Shown in pieces: positions 1-6,574 of a stretch of 12,217 nt of DNA. The notes under the pieces were generated by a model that was not told where the DNA came from, ran no database searches, and saw only the letters and a list, made by a program, of their open reading frames with translations. The stretch covers positions 1 to 12,217 of the forward strand of contig CALPPJ020000017.1 of NCBI GenBank assembly GCA_943325425.2, read 5' to 3'. Numbering within the stretch: the first letter of the stretch is position 1; each line of letters begins with the position of its first letter. The stretch comes from Bifidobacterium breve. Its GTDB lineage: Bacteria; Actinomycetota; Acidimicrobiia; Acidimicrobiales; Ilumatobacteraceae. The position numbers and the translations under genes are program-made.

Positions 1-31
1 GAGAGAATCCGCGAACTACTTTCCTAACCTC

Positions 32-86
32 GTGCTTCTGGTGTCATTTCATTTGGCTATAGCGAATAAAACGACACCAGAATCAC
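32..86. repeat. Interrupted inverted repeat 3' of the membrane-protein gene, possible terminator
   Basis: A perfect 10-bp arm, TTCTGGTGTC (36-45), matches GACACCAGAA (73-82). It extends outward by GTG/CAC (32-34 with 84-86) and inward by TTT/AAA (47-49 with 69-71), each across one mismatch. The loop between is about 20 nt and A/T-rich. It lies just beyond the stop codon (102-104, minus strand) of the minus-strand membrane-protein gene, so a transcript-end hairpin is the simplest reading, although no clear U tract follows on either strand. A protein-binding dyad is the alternative. Nothing else is recognisable in 1-101, and no gene reaches the left edge. Confidence 0.5.
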
Positions 87-101
87 AAGGACATGTGGGT
101 G

Positions 102-2108
102 TCAGATGGCGGGTCGAAGGTGTCGCCGCCCGCTGACACCAGCCGCGATGTACAGCAGCAGAGCAACAATCAAGAGATTGCGGTATCCGATCAAAAGCGA
201 ACTGTATTCAAGAACGCCTCCAACCATCGCGCCAATGAGGTTGGCTGCAAAAGCATTCGCTGAATCGCTGGTATCGCGGAACCGTTGAGCGAAAATGACA
301 TTTGCCAAAAAGATCGGCGCGAATGCAAGCACGCAAGCCGTCAAAAGCCGTAAGGGCAGACCGAGTGACAGCAACGAACTTTGTGGAATCAACCATCCAA
401 CAACAATGGCAACTCCGAGAAGTACATACGGAATGAGAAGCTTCTTAATAACAACGCGTCGCGAGATAATGACTGCCAGAAGCACAGACAGCATCACCCC
501 ACCAAAAACCAATGCGTTCACTAACCAAGTTGTTCCGAATAGCAAAGCGAACTGCACAACGTTCTTCGTTTCCAAAAGAAGGAATGCGACACCCATAAAG
601 AATAGATCGAGGTGTGAACGCATTCCGCTGAGTGGACCGCCAACAACTCGTACCAACAACAGGGATACGAAGAGAATCAACGCCAAAGCAACTAGGTAAA
701 AGCTTGGAATTGATGGAGTACGAAGATACGGGAATGGCCGGTTGTCTTTTACTGGATCTGGTGTGGCTGACGTACTTGCCCAAACCTCATCGGCGGGGCA
801 GGTGACGCCTTCGGGTGAAACGCCAATGGTGATAACTGCAAGTGCCTCGCCGTCAAGTTTTGAAACGCAAGGAGCATGTCCAAAGGCGGCTTCAAGTGTT
901 GCGGCGTATCGATCAACCAACCATGATTCGCGATACAAGTTGTACATCGAGAAAACCCCGTTTTCAGTGAGGTGTTCACGGTACGAGTTAGCGGCTTCTT
1001 GAGTAAAAAGATAACTCTCAAGTCGAATAGAAGAGGCGCCCTGAACCAATGTCAACGAATCGGGGAGGGCAAGAATCATCAAGTCCCATTGCTTATTTGA
1101 CTGTTCAAGATAGGCCCGACCATCGTTGATATGGACATCAACACGGGGGTCGTCGTACGGTCGATTGGCGTGGTTGTCACGAGCAACTTCAAAGAGACGG
1201 CGATCGATTTCCACCGCATCAATATGGGCGGCGCCCTCATGAAGACCAACTGCCACATCGTTACCGCTTCCGGCACCGATGACAAGAAGATCATTGGCAG
1301 GAGTTTTATCAGTGCGACGTTCATACACAGTCTGATAGATCGGCAGATCGTATTTCGCAGTTTGGAACCAGTGCGGAACGCCGTTGACGAGAACTCCAGC
1401 GCCAACATCATCGGCGCCTAATCCGGCAACATCTAACGTTTCGGCCTTGTAGTAGGGCGTCCAAATGACATTGCTGTCGCGAGATTCAATTCCGAGGGTG
1501 ACGACCATGATGAGTAGTGGAATCAGCGTCAGCGCGATTTGAGGAAGATGGCGGGGCCGAATGGTAAAGATTAGAATTGCCGCAACAATGACACCCCAGA
1601 CGACGGGAGTCGCACCGAGAAACGAAAGAACTGTAAAGAATGCAATGCCAATAATGCTTCCGATGAGGTCAAATTGGTAAGCCTCTAGGTTTTTGAGTTT
1701 CTTAAAAGTAATGGCGATGCCATTACCGATACACGCAAGAATTGCGGCAACGGTGAGAAAGATAATCGGTAACGCAATTTCGCGCGGAGGCCCCGATGGC
1801 TTTAACTCTCCTCCGAAGAAAATGAGGTCCCCTCCGGTCGCACGTACGTTCACAGGAACGTTGTGAACGAACAGGATCAGTAGTCCAAAAACTAATGGGG
1901 TGTACGGCAGCAATTCATGATCGCTGCGATGCGACCACAGGAAACCTAGGCCGATTCCAAGAAAACTTCCCAAAAGGACAATGTTGGAAAAATAGGAAAG
2001 ATATAGAACGTTTCCACCAAGCCACCTAATCAGTGCAAGCTCAGCAAAAAGCATAAGAAAACAAAGCAGAACCAGTCGAACGCGCATGCCAGTCAATGTT
2101 GAAGCCAT
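102..2108 (-). CDS. Spermidine-synthase-like polytopic membrane protein
   Basis: This 668-residue protein has three parts. Residues about 8-205 carry an N-terminal block of about six hydrophobic segments. Residues about 250-430 form a soluble Rossmann domain with a nucleotide/SAM-type glycine loop (LVIGAGSGND, 275-284), an acidic strand end (VEID, 298-302) and NDGRAYL (328-334). Residues about 465-657 hold a second membrane block with the conserved-looking LLETKNVVQFALLFG (511-525) and a preceding DNRPFPYL (455-462). Family knowledge: this layout belongs to the predicted spermidine/spermine-synthase-domain membrane proteins (COG4262-like), whose substrate is unknown. The soluble polyamine synthases carry a catalytic Asp in a D-x-x-D-P motif. 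The matching stretch here (ILALPDSLT, 345-353) lacks the first Asp, so aminopropyltransferase activity is doubtful. The start ATG has no Shine-Dalgarno sequence but has TAATGT exactly 6 nt upstream, which suggests leaderless expression. It is monocistronic, about 110 bp from the thiolase stop. The family call is confident; the function is open. Confidence 0.85.
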   Translation of the reverse strand: MASTLTGMRVRLVLLCFLMLFAELALIRWLGGNVLYLSYFSNIVLLGSFLGIGLGFLWSHRSDHELLPYTPLVFGLLILFVHNVPVNVRATGGDLIFFGGELKPSGPPREIALPIIFLTVAAILACIGNGIAITFKKLKNLEAYQFDLIGSIIGIAFFTVLSFLGATPVVWGVIVAAILIFTIRPRHLPQIALTLIPLLIMVVTLGIESRDSNVIWTPYYKAETLDVAGLGADDVGAGVLVNGVPHWFQTAKYDLPIYQTVYERRTDKTPANDLLVIGAGSGNDVAVGLHEGAAHIDAVEIDRRLFEVARDNHANRPYDDPRVDVHINDGRAYLEQSNKQWDLMILALPDSLTLVQGASSIRLESYLFTQEAANSYREHLTENGVFSMYNLYRESWLVDRYAATLEAAFGHAPCVSKLDGEALAVITIGVSPEGVTCPADEVWASTSATPDPVKDNRPFPYLRTPSIPSFYLVALALILFVSLLLVRVVGGPLSGMRSHLDLFFMGVAFLLLETKNVVQFALLFGTTWLVNALVFGGVMLSVLLAVIISRRVVIKKLLIPYVLLGVAIVVGWLIPQSSLLSLGLPLRLLTACVLAFAPIFLANVIFAQRFRDTSDSANAFAANLIGAMVGGVLEYSSLLIGYRNLLIVALLLYIAAGVSGRRHLRPAI

Positions 2109-2114
2109 GAAAAA

Positions 2115-2120
2115 ACATTA
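2115..2120 (-). promoter_or_regulatory. Putative leaderless -10 box (TAATGT) of the membrane-protein gene
   Basis: On the minus strand TAATGT ends 6 nt before the ATG at 2108. This is the spacing at which actinobacterial TANNNT boxes place the transcript start on the start codon. There is no Shine-Dalgarno sequence and no convincing -35. The rest of the gap (2121-2219) shows no further clear element. Confidence 0.4.
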
Positions 2121-2219
2121 GTTGGTGATGTTGGTGCCAAAGATCATCGCAACGCGAAAGCCAGTGGCGCCTCTATCACGCGTAAAAACACACTGAGATA
2201 CGAATATGAAATCTGACTA

Positions 2220-3401
2220 TCAGACAGTGCGAACGATGATGGCGTCACCTTGACCGCCACCACCACACAATGCTGCAGCACCAACGCCACCACCACGGCG
2301 ACGAAGTTCGTGCAACACAGTCAACGCAACGCGGTTACCGCTCATGCCGATCGGGTGACCGAGGGCGATTGCTCCACCGTTGACGTTTACGATGTCATCA
2401 CTAATTCCGAGATCGGCCATTGATGCAATTCCAACAGTGGCGAATGCTTCATTGAGTTCGAACAAGTTGATGTCACTGACCTTCATGCCAACCTTGTTGA
2501 GTGCCTTCAAGATGGCGCGGCTTGGCTGAGTCAACAGCGATGCATTGTCGGGACCAGCAACCATGCCGTAGCTCACGACCTGGCCAAGTGCTTTGATGCC
2601 ACGATCTTTCACGAAGCGCTCAGACATCATGACAACGGCTGAACCGCCATCACTCAATTGCGAAGCATTTGCTGCAGTAATCGTGCCATCTTTGTCGAAT
2701 GCGGGCTTGAGTCCACCGAGGCTTTCCATGGTGGTTTCGGCGCGCACACCTTCGTCGTTCGCGATCACCAACGGGTCACCCTTACGCTGCGGAATCGAGA
2801 TGCTCACGATTTCGTCAGCCAAACGACCAGCAGCGATAGCGGCGGCGGCACGCTGGTTGCTCTTCATGGCGAGATCGTCTTGCTGCTGACGGCTGATGTT
2901 GCCAGCGGTGTAACGCTCGGTGCCAAGACCCATGAGGCATGAGTCGAATGAGCACCACAAACCGTCGGCGATGATGGCATCTTTGAGTTCGGTGTTGCCG
3001 TAACGGAAACCGCCACGTGCGCCTGAAGCGATGTAGGGAGCGTTGGTCATTGACTCCATGCCACCAGCGATCACGATGTCGGCATCGCCGGCCTGAATCA
3101 TTTGGTCGGCGAGGTAGATCGAGTTCAAACCAGACAAGCACACCTTGTTGACATTGATGGCGGGGACGCTCATCGGAATGCCAGCCTTCACTGCGGCTTG
3201 ACGGCTCGGGACCTGGCCCTGACCTGCCATTAATACCTGGCCCATGATCACATGGTCAACTTCATCCGGTGAAACACCAGCACGCTCGAGGGCGGCTTTG
3301 ATGGCGATACTGCCAAGATCGGCGGCGCTGAACGAAGCGAGTGCTCCACTCATCTTGCCAATCGGCGTACGGGCTCCAGCGACGATGTATGAACCGGCCA
3401 T
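2220..3401 (-). CDS. Acetyl-CoA C-acetyltransferase (thiolase)
   Basis: A 393-residue thiolase II-type enzyme, cytosolic, that condenses two acetyl-CoA to acetoacetyl-CoA or runs the reverse cleavage. It begins with the family N-terminus SYIVAGARTPIGK. The acyl-accepting nucleophile is Cys88 (NKVCLSGL), NEAFA lies near residue 317, His349 lies in GGAIALGHPIG, and the proton-relay Cys379 lies in LCGGGGQG. These positions agree within one residue with the classical biosynthetic thiolases, and the length is normal. I start it at 3401 because GAAAGAGAG lies 6 nt upstream and the family N-terminus begins there. An in-frame codon at 3440 would add 13 unrelated residues. It is divergent from ccr across about 100 bp, which suggests shared control and a role feeding the ethylmalonyl-CoA route. 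A beta-oxidation or PHB role (FadA/AtoB/PhaA) cannot be told apart from sequence alone. Confidence 0.93.
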   Translation of the reverse strand: MAGSYIVAGARTPIGKMSGALASFSAADLGSIAIKAALERAGVSPDEVDHVIMGQVLMAGQGQVPSRQAAVKAGIPMSVPAINVNKVCLSGLNSIYLADQMIQAGDADIVIAGGMESMTNAPYIASGARGGFRYGNTELKDAIIADGLWCSFDSCLMGLGTERYTAGNISRQQQDDLAMKSNQRAAAAIAAGRLADEIVSISIPQRKGDPLVIANDEGVRAETTMESLGGLKPAFDKDGTITAANASQLSDGGSAVVMMSERFVKDRGIKALGQVVSYGMVAGPDNASLLTQPSRAILKALNKVGMKVSDINLFELNEAFATVGIASMADLGISDDIVNVNGGAIALGHPIGMSGNRVALTVLHELRRRGGGVGAAALCGGGGQGDAIIVRTV

Positions 3402-3407
3402 GATGGA

Positions 3408-3416
3408 CTCTCTTTC
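3408..3416 (-). promoter_or_regulatory. Ribosome binding site deciding the thiolase start
   Basis: GAAAGAGAG on the minus strand ends 6 nt before the ATG at 3401. It fixes that ATG over the in-frame upstream codon at 3440. It also shows the thiolase mRNA has a leader, unlike divergent ccr. Confidence 0.6.
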
Positions 3417-3430
3417 GTAAGGCGTTCTTG

Positions 3431-3464
3431 GGTGACGCAATTGTCAGATCTCTATTGTGTCGCC
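3431..3464. promoter_or_regulatory. Inverted repeat in the thiolase-ccr divergent region, candidate operator
   Basis: The left arm GGTGACGCAAT (3431-3441) and right arm ATTGTGTCGCC (3454-3464) are reverse complements at 9 of 11 positions; the two exceptions would be G-U pairs in RNA. The 12-nt spacer contains AGATCT. The arms start 23 bp apart, about two helical turns, on the same face of DNA. The position between two divergent genes of one pathway makes a regulator site the best guess. The family of the binding protein cannot be told. Confidence 0.45.
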
Positions 3465-3491
3465 AAAGTGCCCCCAGAACCTACTCCTGAG

Positions 3492-3497
3492 TAACAT
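3492..3497 (+). promoter_or_regulatory. Putative leaderless -10 box (TAACAT) of ccr
   Basis: TAACAT fits TANNNT and ends exactly 6 nt before the ccr ATG at 3504, which has no Shine-Dalgarno sequence. No good -35 is visible. The inverted repeat at 3431-3464 lies 28-61 bp upstream of this box, a fitting place for an activator or repressor. Confidence 0.5.
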
Positions 3498-3503
3498 CAG
3501 CGC

Positions 3504-4838
3504 ATGGAAAAAATCCTTGACGCCATCATGAGCGGTGCCGACAGCGCAACTATCGGAGCCCTCAGCATTCCGGACAATTACCGAGCCGCCCATATTTTGG
3601 CGAGTGAAGCCTCCATGTGGGAGGGCGTGCCGTCCGAAAAGAAAGACCCGCGTCAAAGCGTGCACGTGGGCGATGTCGCCACACCCGAATTAGCCCCCGA
3701 TGAGGTGTATGTCGCGGTGATGGCCAGCAGCATCAACTTCAACACGGTGTGGTCAAGCATTTTTGAACCGGTGTCAACCTTCGGTCCGATGAAGCGCCTC
3801 TCACGTGAAAGTGAATGGGCCAAGCGCCACGATCAGCCGTATCAAGTAATCGGCAGTGACGCATCTGGTGTTGTTGTCAAAGTCGGTTCGGCGGTTCGCA
3901 TGTGGAAGCCCGGCGATCACGTGACCGTGCATTGCAATCACGTTGACGATCAAGACAACACCGCGCACAACGATTCGATGATGGCTGCAAATCAGCGTAT
4001 CTGGGGATACGAAACCAACTTTGGTGGTCTCGCCGATTTGTCAATCGTTAAAGCCAATCAATTGATGCCGAAGCCGGCCCACCTCACGTGGGAAGAAGCG
4101 GCCGTCAATGCATTGTGTAACTCAACGAGTTATCGCATGTTGGTCAGTCGCAACGGTGCTGCCATGAAACAAGGTGATGTTGTATTGATTTGGGGTGCAA
4201 CTGGCGGAATCGGTGCCTATGCAACTCAATACGTGTTGAACGGCGGAGGCATTCCGGTGTGTGTCGTGAGTAGCGATGAGAAGGCGCAAATCTTGCGCGA
4301 CATGGGCGTTGAGCACATCATCAATCGCAAGACTGCGAACTACAAGTTCTGGAAAGACGAACATACTCATGATGAAACCGAATGGCGTCGTCTCGGCACC
4401 GACATTCGTGATCTTGTCGGCGAAGACCCCGACATCGTTTTTGAACATCCAGGTCGTTCAACTTTTGCGGCATCAATTTATGTTGCTAAGCGCGGTGGCA
4501 CAGTTGTGACCTGTGCAGCCACGAGTGGCTTCATGATGGAATTTGACAACCGCCACTTCTGGATGCGACTCAAGAATCTCGTCGGTAGCCACTTCGCTAA
4601 CTACCAAGAGGCATGGCAGGCCAACCGTTTGTTGGCTAAGGGCATGATTCATCCGGTGCTGAGCCAGACCTTTGATCTCAATCACGTCGGTGAAGCGGCT
4701 TACCAAGTGCATAACAACATGCACGAGGGCAAGTTGGGCGTGTTGTGTTTGGCGCCAGAAGCCGGTCTCGGTATTACCGATCCTGCGTTCCGCGCCAAAG
4801 TTGGCGAAGCCAATATCACCCGATTCCAACGCGCCTGA
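3504..4838 (+). CDS. ccr: Crotonyl-CoA carboxylase/reductase
   Basis: A 444-residue medium-chain dehydrogenase/reductase that reduces crotonyl-CoA with NADPH while adding CO2, giving (2S)-ethylmalonyl-CoA. This is the key step of the ethylmalonyl-CoA pathway; acryloyl-CoA to methylmalonyl-CoA is a known side reaction. Seen here: SINFNTVW (76-83), the family insertion leading to RIWGYETNFGG (165-174), the nucleotide loop WGATGGIGAYA (230-240), FEHPGRSTFA (313-322) and GSHFANYQEA (361-370). By analogy to the Kitasatospora enzyme, the CO2-pocket residues Asn81, Phe170, Glu171 and His365 would be Asn80, Tyr169, Glu170 and about His363 here. That mapping is from memory of the family, not an alignment. 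The retained Glu and His favour a carboxylating enzyme over a plain reductase. It is followed after 22 bp by the epimerase gene. Confidence 0.94.
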   Translation: MEKILDAIMSGADSATIGALSIPDNYRAAHILASEASMWEGVPSEKKDPRQSVHVGDVATPELAPDEVYVAVMASSINFNTVWSSIFEPVSTFGPMKRLSRESEWAKRHDQPYQVIGSDASGVVVKVGSAVRMWKPGDHVTVHCNHVDDQDNTAHNDSMMAANQRIWGYETNFGGLADLSIVKANQLMPKPAHLTWEEAAVNALCNSTSYRMLVSRNGAAMKQGDVVLIWGATGGIGAYATQYVLNGGGIPVCVVSSDEKAQILRDMGVEHIINRKTANYKFWKDEHTHDETEWRRLGTDIRDLVGEDPDIVFEHPGRSTFAASIYVAKRGGTVVTCAATSGFMMEFDNRHFWMRLKNLVGSHFANYQEAWQANRLLAKGMIHPVLSQTFDLNHVGEAAYQVHNNMHEGKLGVLCLAPEAGLGITDPAFRAKVGEANITRFQRA

Positions 4839-4848
4839 TCTTTCGTGG

Positions 4849-4854
4849 CATTCT
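4849..4854 (+). promoter_or_regulatory. Weak candidate leaderless -10 (CATTCT) of the epimerase gene
   Basis: The epimerase ATG at 4861 has no Shine-Dalgarno sequence. CATTCT sits at -12 to -7 and keeps the key second A and sixth T of a -10 box but not the first T. The gene may instead be read from the ccr transcript only. Confidence 0.2.
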
Positions 4855-4860
4855 GTTGAC

Positions 4861-5262
4861 ATGATTCTCACCGAAATCGACCACATCGCAATTGCCGTTA
4901 AAGACCTCGAAGCCGCCATTGATTATTACAAGCGGGCCTTTGGTGCCGAAGTAGATCATCGCGAAATCGTTGAAAGCGATGGCGTTGAAGAAGCTTTATT
5001 GAAGGTCGCCGAAAGCTACATACAACTGTTGACTCCAACTCGTCCCGATAGTCCGGTTGCCAAGGCAATTGAAAAGCGCGGCGAAGGTTTGCATCACATT
5101 GGTTACCGCGTTGCCGATTGTGGCGTGGCGTTGAATGCAATGTTGGCCGCTGGCGCAACTGCGATCGACAAGGCACCTCGTCCAGGTAGCCGTGGAACCA
5201 CCGTTGCGTTCATTCACCCCAAGGGCAGTTTCGGAACGTTGATCGAACTCGTTCAGGAGTAA
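4861..5262 (+). CDS. mce: Methylmalonyl-CoA/ethylmalonyl-CoA epimerase
   Basis: A 133-residue protein of the vicinal-oxygen-chelate fold that interconverts the (R) and (S) forms of methylmalonyl-CoA and, in the ethylmalonyl-CoA pathway, ethylmalonyl-CoA, so that the B12 mutases can act. Two beta-alpha-beta-beta-beta modules are visible. They start at IDHIAIAVKDL (6-16) and at LHHIGYRVAD (77-86). Likely metal ligands are His8, Gln55 (YIQLL), His78 or His79 and Glu129 (LIELVQE). The length is normal. An upstream in-frame codon at 4672 lies inside ccr and would add an unrelated tail, so the ATG at 4861 is the start. Its position 22 bp after ccr supports a joint role. It ends 3 bp before the stop of the convergent methyltransferase gene. 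Confidence 0.92.
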   Translation: MILTEIDHIAIAVKDLEAAIDYYKRAFGAEVDHREIVESDGVEEALLKVAESYIQLLTPTRPDSPVAKAIEKRGEGLHHIGYRVADCGVALNAMLAAGATAIDKAPRPGSRGTTVAFIHPKGSFGTLIELVQE

Positions 5263-5265
5263 TAA

Positions 5266-6453
5266 TCAGTCGGCTTGAAGTAACAAGCCTTTGAGGTATT
5301 CCGATTCGGGGAAGTGCAAGTGCACCGGGTGGTCAACTGGTTGACCAAGTCGGCGAATGATTCGTAGATCGCGCTTTGCGTCAAGAGCGGCTCCGGCCAC
5401 AACTTTCTGGAACAGATCTGTATCCATTGATTGCGAACACGAGAATGTCATCAACTTGCCGCCTGGTGCGAGCAACTTGATACCAACCAAGTTGATGTCC
5501 TTATATTTACGTGTCGCGCGCTCAATATGTTTTGCGCTTGCCGAATACTTCGGTGGGTCAAGAATGATCAAGTCGAACTCGGCACGACGGTCGCGCATAC
5601 GTCGAAGAACTTCAAAAGCGTCACCTTCAATGACTTCGCCTACATCAACGCCATTTAGCTCGGCGTTCTGCTTTGCCAATTCAAGTGCTGGACCAGAAGA
5701 CTCGACAGTGGTCACTGACGCTGCACCATTTTTGGCAGCAACAACACCAAATGAACCGGTGTAACCAAACACATTCAGCACACGAAGCCCAGGAGCTAGT
5801 GAAGCGACCAACTTTCGTGAATCACGTTGGTCGATATAGAAGCCAGTTTTGTGTCCCTCTTCAACATTGACGATGTACTTCTCGTTACCTTCGACGGCGT
5901 AAATCTTTGCGGGCAAAACGCCAGCAGCAAGTCCGTTGCGGGGAGTGAGTCCTTCGCGTTCGCGATCGGCACCTTCGCTGCGCTCATATACACAGGTGAT
6001 TCCTTCAACCTTCATCAATGTTGAAACCACGGCGTCACGCCAACGTTCAATACCGACGCTATTGATTTCCATCACTGCAACTTCGCCGTAGCGATCGACT
6101 GTTAAACCCGGAAGTCCATCGGCGTCTCCGAAGATCAAGCGACACGTGTGAGTGAGTTCTGGATCGGCGGTGCGTTGAGCAACAGCCTTGTTGATGGTCT
6201 CGGCGATAAAGCCAGCAGTGATTTCAACATTGGGATCAAATGACCACACACGAGCGCGCAAAGCCGAGAACGGACTATATGAAGCAGTAGCGAGTTCTGT
6301 TCCGTTGGCCGCAATGATGCGAATCGTGTCGCCAGGCTGCGGATCACCCTCAATCTTGGCGACGGCACCACTGAGAATCCACGGATGTCCGCGTTTCAAA
6401 CTGCGATCGCGGTCGGCTTTGAGATGCAGTGAGGCTGAAGGTTCGATTGTCAT
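5266..6453 (-). CDS. rlmI: Class I rRNA methyltransferase with PUA domain, RlmI family
   Basis: A 395-residue cytosolic enzyme that would transfer a methyl group from SAM to C5 of a cytosine in 23S rRNA (C1962 in E. coli RlmI). Residues about 8-75 form a PUA RNA-binding domain (LKRGHPWILSGAV). A linker containing GDADGLPGLTVDRYG (109-123) follows. The RlmI-typical HKTGFYIDQRDSR (201-213) precedes the SAM loop VLNVFGYTGSFG (225-236). LDPPKY (298-303) is motif IV, and Cys339 in TFSCS (336-340) is the likely catalytic cysteine. Length and order match the COG1092 family. The exact target base is inferred from the family. The ATG has no clear Shine-Dalgarno sequence, but TACCCT lies 7 nt upstream. 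It is tail-to-tail with mce (3-bp gap) and divergent from pilA (about 120 bp). Confidence 0.9.
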   Translation of the reverse strand: MTIEPSASLHLKADRDRSLKRGHPWILSGAVAKIEGDPQPGDTIRIIAANGTELATASYSPFSALRARVWSFDPNVEITAGFIAETINKAVAQRTADPELTHTCRLIFGDADGLPGLTVDRYGEVAVMEINSVGIERWRDAVVSTLMKVEGITCVYERSEGADREREGLTPRNGLAAGVLPAKIYAVEGNEKYIVNVEEGHKTGFYIDQRDSRKLVASLAPGLRVLNVFGYTGSFGVVAAKNGAASVTTVESSGPALELAKQNAELNGVDVGEVIEGDAFEVLRRMRDRRAEFDLIILDPPKYSASAKHIERATRKYKDINLVGIKLLAPGGKLMTFSCSQSMDTDLFQKVVAGAALDAKRDLRIIRRLGQPVDHPVHLHFPESEYLKGLLLQAD

Positions 6454-6460
6454 TGCCTAG

Positions 6461-6466
6461 AGGGTA
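6461..6466 (-). promoter_or_regulatory. Putative leaderless -10 box (TACCCT) of rlmI
   Basis: On the minus strand TACCCT fits TANNNT and ends 7 nt before the ATG at 6453. No Shine-Dalgarno sequence and no clear -35 are present. Confidence 0.35.
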
Positions 6467-6471
6467 CGACC

Positions 6472-6509
6472 TTGAGAAGCCTTGATGCGTTCTTGACAAT
6501 ACAGATATT
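6472..6509 (+). promoter_or_regulatory. Candidate pilA promoter(s)
   Basis: Two overlapping sigma-70-like pairs are visible. One is TTGAGA (6472-6477) with a 17-bp spacer to GACAAT (6495-6500). The other is TTGATG (6482-6487) with a 16-bp spacer to GATATT (6504-6509). Either leaves a leader of about 60-70 nt before the pilA Shine-Dalgarno sequence. A perfect TTGACA at 6493-6498 has no good -10 at the right distance. The 120-bp rlmI-pilA gap holds nothing else obvious. Confidence 0.35.
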
Positions 6510-6562
6510 TAGCCAAGCGTGACTTTGCCGATATCACAAGCGTCATTCACTGTCTTCAATTG

Positions 6563-6568
6563 AAAGGA
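6563..6568 (+). promoter_or_regulatory. Ribosome binding site deciding the pilA start
   Basis: AAAGGA lies 6 nt before the ATG at 6575. It favours that ATG over an in-frame TTG at 6560, which overlaps the Shine-Dalgarno region. Confidence 0.7.
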
Positions 6569-6574
6569 AAAAGC

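Noticed and set aside
295..1421. Open frames on the plus strand within the membrane-protein gene
   Set aside because: Arg/Thr/Ser-rich, no domain, no ribosome site; the minus-strand protein has clear membrane segments and motifs over the same bases.
102..2108. Naming the membrane protein a spermidine synthase
   Set aside because: The Rossmann domain resembles one, but the catalytic D-x-x-D-P segment is not kept and the two membrane blocks point to another role.
2211..2224. Small palindrome TCTGA-CTA-TCAGA at the thiolase stop
   Set aside because: A 5-bp stem with no U tract; this size occurs often by chance.
3402..3440. 13-residue N-terminal extension of the thiolase
   Set aside because: The thiolase family starts at the SYIVAGARTPIG stretch, and a ribosome site sits right before the ATG at 3401.
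4672..4860. N-terminal extension of the epimerase to an in-frame ATG inside ccr
   Set aside because: The extension overlaps the C-terminal third of ccr in another frame and is unlike any epimerase. The family N-terminus begins at the ATG at 4861.
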